Below are positions 1 through 5,398 of a DNA stretch of 7,693 nucleotides, piece by piece. The position numbers and the translations under genes are program-made. This stretch comes from Gammaproteobacteria bacterium (GTDB lineage Bacteria; Pseudomonadota; Gammaproteobacteria; UWMA-0217), in NCBI GenBank assembly GCA_011330835.1, contig DRPO01000218.1:1-7693 (forward strand). Direction: 5' to 3'. Positions within the stretch are counted from its first letter, which is position 1, and every line of letters starts with the position of its first letter. A model generated the notes under the pieces. The model was not told the DNA's origin. It saw only the letters and a program-made list of their open reading frames with translations, and did no database searches.

Positions 1-195
1 GAAGCCGAGCAGGTAGAAGCCGAGCAGGTAGAAGCCGAGCAGGTAGAAGCCGAGCAGGTAGAAGCCGAGCAGGTAGAAGCCGAGCAGGTAGAAGCCGAGC
101 AGGTAGAAGCCGAGCAGGTAGAAGCCGAGCAGGTAGAAGCGGAGCAGGCGGAAGCCGAGCAGGCGGAAGCCGAGCAGGCAGAAGCCGAGCAGGCG
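1..195 (+). repeat. 15-bp in-frame tandem repeat (EAEQV/EAEQA minisatellite) inside pilL
   Basis: Thirteen consecutive 15-bp units are visible, and the array is cut by the window edge, so this is a minimum. Units 1-9 (1-135) are identical at the nucleotide level, gaagccgagcaggta, encoding E-A-E-Q-V. Units 10-13 (136-195) are older variants encoding E-A-E-Q-A: valine gta has become gcg or gca, and unit 10 also has gcc changed to gcg. The array is in the same frame as the kinase domains downstream, with no stop between. Each unit adds two glutamates and no basic residue, so the product is a very acidic, probably helical or extended linker. Identity of nine units including synonymous positions suggests recent expansion by slippage or unequal recombination. 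Because the unit is a multiple of 3, length changes keep the frame. Confidence 0.97.
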
Positions 196-2676
196 GAATC
201 GCTGCGACCGGCAGTCAGTGGAGACGCTACAGTGCTGCCTTCCGTGGAATTGCCGGGGGCGGCGTCCACGGGAGACGCTGGTTCCGCCACCCAGGTGACC
301 GAACTGGTCGAGGTCTTTCTCGACGAGTGTCAGGAGTTGCTGGAGAGCTGTGACGACGCCATGGCGCGTTGGGAAAAGTCACCGGATGATCTGGAGCCGG
401 TGGGCGAGATCAAGCGTGATCTGCATACCCTCAAGGGCAGCGCGCGCATGGCGGGCGTCAGTGAAATCGGCAATCTCAGCCACGCCATGGAAACGCTGCT
501 TGGCGACATCACGGGCGGTGGCGTTCAGGGCGGGAGCGATCTCTTTCCTGTGATTCATAGCGCGTTCGACAAGATCAATGAGCTGGCTGATGAGGTCCGG
601 AGCGGTCGGGCCTTGTCGCCGATCGAGCCTGTCGTCGCCTTGCTGGAGAAAGTCCGAGCCGGGGGCAAGCCGGAAGAAGAGGATTTCCGGCGTCTCGATG
701 CGGATGCCGGGAAGCCCGAGGCGAAACCTCGCGCGGAGGCGCCGCCGGCGCTCAAGGAAATCAAGGGAGAACTCGATCTGCCAGGCGTCGAGGCGGAGCC
801 TCAACCGGAAGCCGCGCCGCGTCTTCAGGAGGCGATCAAGATCAGCGCCGAGTTGCTGGATCGTCTGGTCGACAATGTCGGCGAGGTCAACGTGTTCCAC
901 TCCCGGGTCGAGCAGCAGGTTGGTTCATTCGATTTCAACCTCAAGGAACTGGATCAGACCATCCGCCGGGTTACCGAACAGTTGCGGCGGCTGGAGCTGG
1001 AAGCCGAGGCGCAGATTCTCCACCGCAACAAGGGGATGCCGCCGAATCCGGACGACAGCGTGGTGGGCCGACAATTCGACCCGCTGGAACTGGACCGCTA
1101 TTCCAAGCTGCAACAGCTCTCCCGCTCGCTCGCGGAAAGCACCAGCGACCTGAAAAACATTCACCAGTTGCTGGCCGACGAGGTGACGGGGCTCGACAAG
1201 ATCCTTCAGCAACAGGCGCGGGTGAGCAACGAGCTTCAGGAAGGGCTGATGCGCACGCGGATGTCCCGGTTCAAGGTGATGGCGCCGAGGCTGCGTCGCG
1301 TGGTGCGCCGCACCGCCATGGATCTGGGCAAGGAGGTCGATCTGACGATCGAGGGCGACAACGCCGAGCTCGATCGCAAGATGCTGGAAAGCATTGTCGT
1401 TCCGCTGGAGCATTTGTTGCGGAACGCGATTGCTCACGGCATCGAGTCCCCGGAACGGCGCGAGGCCCTGGGCAAGCCCAGAGAAGGCAAAATCCTGGTG
1501 TCGATTCGCCGCGAAGGTCCGCAGATCGTCGTCTCGGTCAAGGACGATGGCGCGGGTGTGGATCGCGAAAAGGTCATTGCCCGGGCGCTGGAAAACGGTC
1601 TGATCAGCGAGGGCGAAACGCTCAGTCCGGGGGAAATCAACAAACTGATCCTGCGTCCCGGATTCAGCACCGCCGACGAGGTGAGTCAGGTGGCGGGCCG
1701 CGGCGTGGGCATGGACGTGGTGATGACGCAGTTGAAACAGCTCAACGGCGTGCTGGAGATCGACTCCGAGCCGGGCAAGGGATCGGAATTCCGCATCAGC
1801 ATCCCCTTCACGCTGGCCATCAACATGGCGTTGCTGATCATCGCCAACAAGGGGCGCTACGCCGTGCCGATGGGCGCTATCGATGGCGTATTGCAGATAC
1901 CCGGCAAATCACTGGCGGAAAAAATGGCCTCGCCATCGGCCACGATCAGTTACGCCGGAGCGGAGTACCGCCTCCACTCGCTGCCTTCGGTGCTCGAAAA
2001 GATCGCGCCGCCGGCGCTCAATGAGAGTCATGTCTATCCGGTTCTTCTGGGGCGCTCGGGAACCCGGCGGGTGGCGTTCATCGCCGATGAGATCCTGGGC
2101 AACCGCGAGATCGTGGTGAAACCGGTCGGCTCGCTGCTGGGCGCTCTGGAGAGCATCTCGGGCGCCACCATCCTGGGCGATGGGCAGATTGTTCTGATTC
2201 TCGATATCGCGGGGTTGGTGCGTCAGACGTTGACCGACAAGGCGTATGTCGAAGAGCCGGTTCAGGAGGAGGAAGAAAAGCCGACGCTGGTGATGGTGGT
2301 CGACGACTCCATTACGATCCGCAAGGTCACCTCGCGCATGCTGGAAAGGAACAATTTCGCGGTTGTGACCGCCAAGGACGGATTGGACGCCATTGCCCAG
2401 TTGCAGGAAGTTCGTCCCGATATCATGCTGCTGGACATCGAGATGCCCCGCATGGATGGCTTCGAGCTGGCGGAACACATTCGCGGCTCCGAGGATAATC
2501 CCGATCTGCCGATCATCATGATCTCTTCCAGAACCGGGAAAAAACACAGGGACAAGGCGGCCCAGCTTGGCGTCGATCGCTTCCTGGGCAAACCCTACCA
2601 GGACCAGGAACTGCTGGAAAACATCAACGCCTTGCTCAAGGGTGAGAAGAATGGAAGCGAACAACCTGTCCACTAG
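1..2676 (+). CDS. pilL: Hybrid chemotaxis histidine kinase PilL/ChpA (5'-truncated by the window)
   Basis: CheA-type hybrid kinase of the Pil-Chp pathway, which in known systems controls type IV pilus twitching and cAMP. The frame is open from base 1 to the stop at 2674-2676 (891 codons visible), so the GTG at 232 is only an internal valine and the start lies upstream. Domains, numbered from window codon 1: acidic EAEQ repeat 1-65; Hpt domain about 100-200 with phospho-acceptor His142 in HTLKGSA (cat at 424); acidic/proline linker; dimerisation and long helical region about 275-425; HATPase with N-box EHLLRNAIAHG (470-480), DDGAG, GRGVGMD (566-572) and GKGSEF; CheW-like domain about 605-740; Glu-rich hinge; response-regulator receiver about 762-880 with DD at 768-769, phospho-Asp812 and Lys864 in GKPY. 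All catalytic motifs are intact. ChpA of Pseudomonas has several Hpt-like domains; only one lies in this window. Expected partners pilG/H/I/J would be upstream. Confidence 0.95.
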   Translation, partial: EAEQVEAEQVEAEQVEAEQVEAEQVEAEQVEAEQVEAEQVEAEQVEAEQAEAEQAEAEQAEAEQAESLRPAVSGDATVLPSVELPGAASTGDAGSATQVTELVEVFLDECQELLESCDDAMARWEKSPDDLEPVGEIKRDLHTLKGSARMAGVSEIGNLSHAMETLLGDITGGGVQGGSDLFPVIHSAFDKINELADEVRSGRALSPIEPVVALLEKVRAGGKPEEEDFRRLDADAGKPEAKPRAEAPPALKEIKGELDLPGVEAEPQPEAAPRLQEAIKISAELLDRLVDNVGEVNVFHSRVEQQVGSFDFNLKELDQTIRRVTEQLRRLELEAEAQILHRNKGMPPNPDDSVVGRQFDPLELDRYSKLQQLSRSLAESTSDLKNIHQLLADEVTGLDKILQQQARVSNELQEGLMRTRMSRFKVMAPRLRRVVRRTAMDLGKEVDLTIEGDNAELDRKMLESIVVPLEHLLRNAIAHGIESPERREALGKPREGKILVSIRREGPQIVVSVKDDGAGVDREKVIARALENGLISEGETLSPGEINKLILRPGFSTADEVSQVAGRGVGMDVVMTQLKQLNGVLEIDSEPGKGSEFRISIPFTLAINMALLIIANKGRYAVPMGAIDGVLQIPGKSLAEKMASPSATISYAGAEYRLHSLPSVLEKIAPPALNESHVYPVLLGRSGTRRVAFIADEILGNREIVVKPVGSLLGALESISGATILGDGQIVLILDIAGLVRQTLTDKAYVEEPVQEEEEKPTLVMVVDDSITIRKVTSRMLERNNFAVVTAKDGLDAIAQLQEVRPDIMLLDIEMPRMDGFELAEHIRGSEDNPDLPIIMISSRTGKKHRDKAAQLGVDRFLGKPYQDQELLENINALLKGEKNGSEQPVH

Positions 2677-3154
2677 CGAGGCGGTCCAGGTTCTGATTGT
2701 CCCGTTGCAGGGCGTCAACCTGGTCATTCCCCAGGCGCTGGTGATGGAAATCCAGCCGGTGACCGAGGTTCGGCATGCGCTGGCCGACAGTCCGGCGTGG
2801 TGTCGCGGCGAAATCGATTGGCGCGGGTCGAGGGTTCCGTTGCTGTCGATCGAAGAGTGGTGCGGCCTGGAGCGGGCTTCGTCAGGCGGGCGGACGCGCC
2901 GCGTCGCGATCCTCAAGGGCGCATCCAAACAGGTGGACATCGGCTACTACGCCATCGAAATCCATTCCATCCCCCACCCGGTGCGGGTTTCGCCAGTGGA
3001 CATCCAGGCGGTCGACGCGCGCTCCGACTGTGAATTGTTTCAACAATCGGTCAAGGTGGCTGGCGTTTATGGCGAGCTTGTCGATCTCGATTTGCTTGAG
3101 AGCCGGGTTGTCGCCTTGTTTCGCCCATCCCGCCGGAATGAACCGGAAGCCTGA
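2651..3154 (+). CDS. chpC: CheW-like chemotaxis adaptor (ChpC-like)
   Basis: Predicted cytoplasmic 167-aa single-domain CheW-family protein, which would couple the PilL/ChpA kinase to a receptor. The CheW-like fold covers about residues 11-156: opening strands VQVLIVPLQGVNLVIPQALV, then WCRGEIDWRGSRVPLLSIEEW, the usual CheW pattern of a short GxIxWRGxxVPLL segment, and a closing VAGVYGELVDLDLLES segment. The ATG at 2651 is chosen because the CheW homology begins right after it and a purine-rich GGTGAGAAG precedes it; the same frame is open further upstream but only as a shadow of pilL. It overlaps the pilL stop by 26 nt, so it is almost certainly co-translated with it. In Pseudomonas aeruginosa the order is chpA-chpB-chpC; here no chpB (CheB-type methylesterase) lies between. 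The last 88 nt overlap the convergent hydrolase gene. Confidence 0.88.
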   Translation: MEANNLSTSEAVQVLIVPLQGVNLVIPQALVMEIQPVTEVRHALADSPAWCRGEIDWRGSRVPLLSIEEWCGLERASSGGRTRRVAILKGASKQVDIGYYAIEIHSIPHPVRVSPVDIQAVDARSDCELFQQSVKVAGVYGELVDLDLLESRVVALFRPSRRNEPEA

Positions 3155-4041
3155 ATTCCGCCGCCCTGTCCAATGCTCTTCGTGGACAATGCCTGATCGA
3201 GGAAGGCCAGCATGCGCTGACGAACGGCGGGCCAGGCCAGCGACTGGATGTGTTTCGCGCCCTCTTGCAGGATGAGCGGTTTGGGCTCGTTGGCGCGCGC
3301 GTACAGCCGCTGGGCGTGGCTGCTGGGCACTATTTGATCGTCCTTGCCGTGGATGACCAGTAGCGGGATTCCACGTATCTTCCCGATATCATCGAGTAAG
3401 TTTGGGCTGGCGGGGAAGAGATACTGAAGCGCGCGGCTCAAGGGGCGGGTCAGGATCATTTCGGACATTTTCTCGCGCGCGATGCGGCGAAATCCGGAAA
3501 ATGCGCTGTCGATAATCAGCGCCCGTATCGGGAAGGGTGGCGGGCGTTCGGCCAGCGCGCCGATCGCGAGCGAGGCGCCCAGGCTTTGTCCAAAGATGGC
3601 GTATCGCCTTTCATTTTGAGGCAGCAGCGTGTCGATGGTTTTCAGCACCACGTTGAGATCCGTCATGGCGTTGGCGAGCGTCGAATGTCCGGTCGACAGA
3701 CCAAACCCCCGGTAGTCATAGAGCGCGACGTTATAGTGTTTTGCCGGCAGCCAGCGTACCGAGGCGATGTGGTAGCTGATGTTCTGGGCATTGCCATGAA
3801 GAAAGACAATGGAGCCCTTGACGGGAGGCTTCCCGGGCAGCAGCCAGCCGTGAAGGTTGGCGCCATCGGGGGTTCTCGCGCGAAAGGTTTGGTAATCGAG
3901 GTCTAACTGCCGGGGGGTGAGAATCAGTTGGCCTTCCGGTACGAAGAACAATCCGCCACAGCTGGATAGCGCGATCGCCAACAGACCCATCAGGGTCGCC
4001 TTCTGCTTTCGTCCCCAATACAGAGCGTCTCTCACGATCAA
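3067..4041 (-). CDS. Alpha/beta hydrolase, putative lipoprotein (BEM46/ABHD13-like serine hydrolase)
   Basis: Putative serine hydrolase with a lipoprotein signal: basic n-region (R, K, R, K), hydrophobic MGLLAIALSS and lipobox L-S-S-C with Cys28, so it is likely anchored in the envelope facing the periplasm. Fold markers in order: oxyanion FLHGNAQN (80-87), YDYRGFGLS (108-116), nucleophile elbow GQSLGAS with Ser153, acid Asp235 in HGKDDQIVP, and catalytic His264 in GAKHIQ. The substrate is unknown. Start is uncertain: TTG at 4041 gives the full n-region, GTG at 4035 is similar, and ATG at 3990 (AGAAGG 8 nt upstream) would leave almost no n-region before the lipobox. The fold ends near residue 288; the last 35 or so residues are Ser/Arg/Lys-rich and mostly read the antisense of chpC's 3' end, so they are probably a stop-loss extension. 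No promoter is clear; see the leader ORF at 4103-4038. Confidence 0.85.
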   Translation of the reverse strand: MIVRDALYWGRKQKATLMGLLAIALSSCGGLFFVPEGQLILTPRQLDLDYQTFRARTPDGANLHGWLLPGKPPVKGSIVFLHGNAQNISYHIASVRWLPAKHYNVALYDYRGFGLSTGHSTLANAMTDLNVVLKTIDTLLPQNERRYAIFGQSLGASLAIGALAERPPPFPIRALIIDSAFSGFRRIAREKMSEMILTRPLSRALQYLFPASPNLLDDIGKIRGIPLLVIHGKDDQIVPSSHAQRLYARANEPKPLILQEGAKHIQSLAWPAVRQRMLAFLDQALSTKSIGQGGGIQASGSFRRDGRNKATTRLSSKSRSTSSP

Positions 4042-4103
4042 GAACGGTGGTCCGCCGTATTGAGCGCGCGTCTTGTTTTTCGCGGAGATATCCGTTGGTT
4101 CAT
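4038..4103 (-). other. Possible 21-aa leader ORF with strong Shine-Dalgarno ahead of the hydrolase
   Basis: On the minus strand an ATG at 4103-4101 follows AGGAGG (4120-4115) by 11 nt and opens a 21-codon, Arg-rich frame. Its TGA (4040-4038) overlaps the TTG candidate start of the hydrolase as TTGA, the geometry of translational coupling. A weak TATAGA (4135-4130) lies just before the Shine-Dalgarno, with TTGAAT further up at a poor spacing of 20 nt. The AGGAGG is also the complement of the spacer of the forward DUF3015 promoter, so it may be chance. No homologue is recognised. Confidence 0.2.
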
Positions 4104-4108
4104 CCTGT

Positions 4109-4137
4109 TTGACACCTCCTGGTGGTTAATCTATAAC
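4109..4137 (+). promoter_or_regulatory. Sigma-70 promoter of the DUF3015 pair
   Basis: A perfect -35 TTGACA (4109-4114) and a -10 TATAAC (4132-4137; 5 of 6 consensus bases) are separated by exactly 17 nt. The transcript would start around 4144, giving a leader of about 28 nt before the ATG at 4172. This is the best promoter in the window and predicts strong, probably housekeeping, expression of both DUF3015 genes. No operator-like repeat is obvious around it. Confidence 0.8.
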
Positions 4138-4160
4138 CTTGCATTCCTACTAGTCATTCA

Positions 4161-4164
4161 AGGA
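4161..4164 (+). promoter_or_regulatory. Ribosome binding site deciding the first DUF3015 start
   Basis: AGGA at 4161-4164 is 7 nt from the ATG at 4172 but only 1 nt from the in-frame ATG at 4166. The downstream ATG, which begins the signal peptide with M-K-K, is therefore the real start. Confidence 0.75.
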
Positions 4165-4171
4165 AATGAGC

Positions 4172-4660
4172 ATGAAAAAGACACTAGCGACATTGACGGC
4201 GGCAGCCGCCTTGGCGGCTTCGTCCAGCGCGTTCGCGGATCATGGAGCCGGATGCGGTCTGGGTCAACAGATTTTCGCGGGACAGTCTGGACTGGGGCCG
4301 CACGTTCTTGCGGCGACCACCAACGGAACTTCGTCCAATCAGTTGTTTGGCTTGAGTTTCGACAGTCTGGGGTGCCAGGGGGAAAGCATGATTACCGCCC
4401 AGTACCAGCGGAATCTGTACGTGGCGGGCAATATGGACAGTATCGCGAGAGATGCGGCGAAGGGGGGCGGAAGCCACTTGCACGCGCTTGCCGATTTGAT
4501 GGCGATTGACGCGGCGGATCAGCCGGCGTTCTTTACGTTGGCGCAAAGCCGGTACGACGAGTTGTTCGCCGACAATGGCAATGATCCGGCGGTTTTTATC
4601 CAGCGTTTGCAGACGGCCATGGCCGGTCAGCCCGCGTTGTCCCGCTATGCCGCTCAGTAA
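4172..4660 (+). CDS. Exported DUF3015 family protein, copy 1
   Basis: 162-aa protein with a clear Sec signal peptide: MKK, an Ala-rich hydrophobic stretch, and a likely cut after Ala22 (SSSAFA then DHG). The mature part is the DUF3015 pattern: GAGCGLG (residues 25-31), a conserved LGC with the second cysteine at 68, then YVAGNMDSIARDAAKGGGSHLHALADLM (positions 83-110; key features NxDxIxxDxAxGxGxHLxAL). Cys28 and Cys68 may form a disulfide in the periplasm. The family has no established function known to me. It is followed after 25 nt by a homologue of identical length and shares its promoter and terminator, so the two form a small operon. The C-terminus ends in SRYAAQ, matching SKYAAR of copy 2. 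Confidence 0.9.
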   Translation: MKKTLATLTAAAALAASSSAFADHGAGCGLGQQIFAGQSGLGPHVLAATTNGTSSNQLFGLSFDSLGCQGESMITAQYQRNLYVAGNMDSIARDAAKGGGSHLHALADLMAIDAADQPAFFTLAQSRYDELFADNGNDPAVFIQRLQTAMAGQPALSRYAAQ

Positions 4661-4673
4661 GCGATTACGAATC

Positions 4674-4679
4674 AAGGAG
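4674..4679 (+). promoter_or_regulatory. Ribosome binding site of the second DUF3015 gene
   Basis: AAGGAG at 4674-4679 sits 6 nt before the ATG at 4686. This near-consensus site fixes the start within a frame that is open much further upstream, and gives the second gene its own strong translation initiation. Confidence 0.85.
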
Positions 4680-4685
4680 TTCATA

Positions 4686-5174
4686 ATGAAAACATTTGTA
4701 AAAGTTGCCAGCTCGTTGGCGTTGGTTGCGACGTTTTCCGTTCATGCGGTCGAGACGGGCGCGGGTTGTGGTCTTGGCGCCGAGGTATTGGATGGAAAGA
4801 ACAGTCGGGGCGCCAATATCGCCGCGGCCATTCTGAACAACCTGGTGATTCCCAATACCTTATTCATGACGACCGGAGACGGTTTGATGGGATGCGATCC
4901 GACCCAGACCGTGAAGCGCGAGGAGGCGAAAAAGATTTTCGTTGCTTCCAATCTGGATCAGATTTCGAGCGACGCCGCGCGTGGGGCGGGCGATCACCTT
5001 GAGGCATTGGCTTATCTGATGGGGATTCAGGAAAGCGACAAGGCGGCGTTTGTCCACCTGACTCAGGCCGAGTTCGACAGCGTGTTCGCCTCATCGCGTC
5101 CCGAACACGTTCTCGCCGCGCTCGACCAAGCCATGGCGCGCGACGCAAGTCTGTCCAAATACGCCGCGCGATAG
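4686..5174 (+). CDS. Exported DUF3015 family protein, copy 2
   Basis: 162-aa paralogue of the preceding gene. The signal peptide MKTFVKVASSLALVATFSVHA is probably cut after Ala21. The mature part starts VETGAGCGLG, with Cys28 at exactly the same position as in copy 1, and the second cysteine is at 70 (LMGC). The conserved C-terminal half reads FVASNLDQISSDAARG, then GDHLEALAYLMGI. The proteins clearly align end to end but have diverged strongly (the 32-68 region is hardly similar), so this is an old duplication, not a recent one. Start 4686 is set by the AAGGAG site and the signal peptide; the longer upstream reading is only a shadow of copy 1. A terminator follows 33 nt after the stop. Role unknown; it probably acts in the periplasm together with or in place of copy 1. 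Confidence 0.9.
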   Translation: MKTFVKVASSLALVATFSVHAVETGAGCGLGAEVLDGKNSRGANIAAAILNNLVIPNTLFMTTGDGLMGCDPTQTVKREEAKKIFVASNLDQISSDAARGAGDHLEALAYLMGIQESDKAAFVHLTQAEFDSVFASSRPEHVLAALDQAMARDASLSKYAAR

Positions 5175-5207
5175 CGCGGACGCCCTTTCTTGCTTGCAAG
5201 TCTGAAG

Positions 5208-5235
5208 GAAACCCGTCGCGAGGCGGGTTTCTTTA
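5208..5235 (+). terminator. Rho-independent terminator of the DUF3015 operon
   Basis: gaaacccg (5208-5215) pairs perfectly with cgggtttc (5224-5231). Two further pairs (one G-T) close a GCGA tetraloop of the GNRA type, giving a 10-bp stem; flanking aag/ttt can extend it. The T tract is short (ttta, 5232-5235), so its strength is uncertain. The MITE-like element begins in this T tract. Confidence 0.8.
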
Positions 5236-5398
5236 TACTTCTCGCGTTCAAGAATACCCCGTTCAGGGTGCGTGGATTTTCGTCGAGAGCAAGGCGTAAA
5301 AACGCAGGCATAGTGGCGCTACGTCAAGTTTTTACAACGCAGCTATCGGCGAAAAGATGCGCGCCATGAATGGGGTATTCTTGATCGCGAGAAGTATA
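5234..5398. mobile_element. MITE-like palindromic repeat, copy A (165 bp)
   Basis: The outer 32 bases at each end (5234-5265 and 5367-5398) are inverted copies, 30 of 32 matching, starting TATACTTCTCGCG and containing CAAGAATACCCC. Inside, further arms pair: TTTTCG-CGA-AGC motifs on both sides and GTAAAAAC (5296-5303) with GTTTTTAC (5328-5335), so the whole element can fold into one long imperfect hairpin. It has no ORF of its own and no transposase. TA dinucleotides at both outer edges would fit the TA target duplication of IS630/Tc1-mariner-type elements, but no empty site is available to prove this. A second copy lies at 7541-7693 in the opposite orientation. It sits between the DUF3015 terminator and the DUF4105 gene and supplies the first codons of that gene's open frame. 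Confidence 0.8.

Noticed and set aside
1..195. CRISPR array or non-coding satellite
   Set aside because: The units are contiguous 15-mers with no spacers, and they stay in frame with the kinase without stops, so this is a coding repeat.
379..1437. Minus-strand open frames of 173 aa (900-379) and 170 aa (1437-925) under pilL
   Set aside because: Both are antisense shadows of the Hpt and dimerisation regions, with no independent start signals or recognisable motifs.
1909..2940. 343-aa open frame on the minus strand across pilL and chpC
   Set aside because: It is antisense to two well-supported domains, has a His/Arg/Gln-rich composition typical of reverse frames of GC-rich genes, and shows no recognisable domain or signal.
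4166..4171. ATG at 4166 as start of the first DUF3015 gene
   Set aside because: It is only 1 nt from the AGGA ribosome binding site; the ATG at 4172 has proper spacing and gives a standard MKK signal peptide.
4060..4509. 149-aa plus-strand frame spanning the promoter and the first DUF3015 gene
   Set aside because: It begins upstream of the predicted transcription start and runs in another frame through a gene with a clear signal peptide and family motifs.
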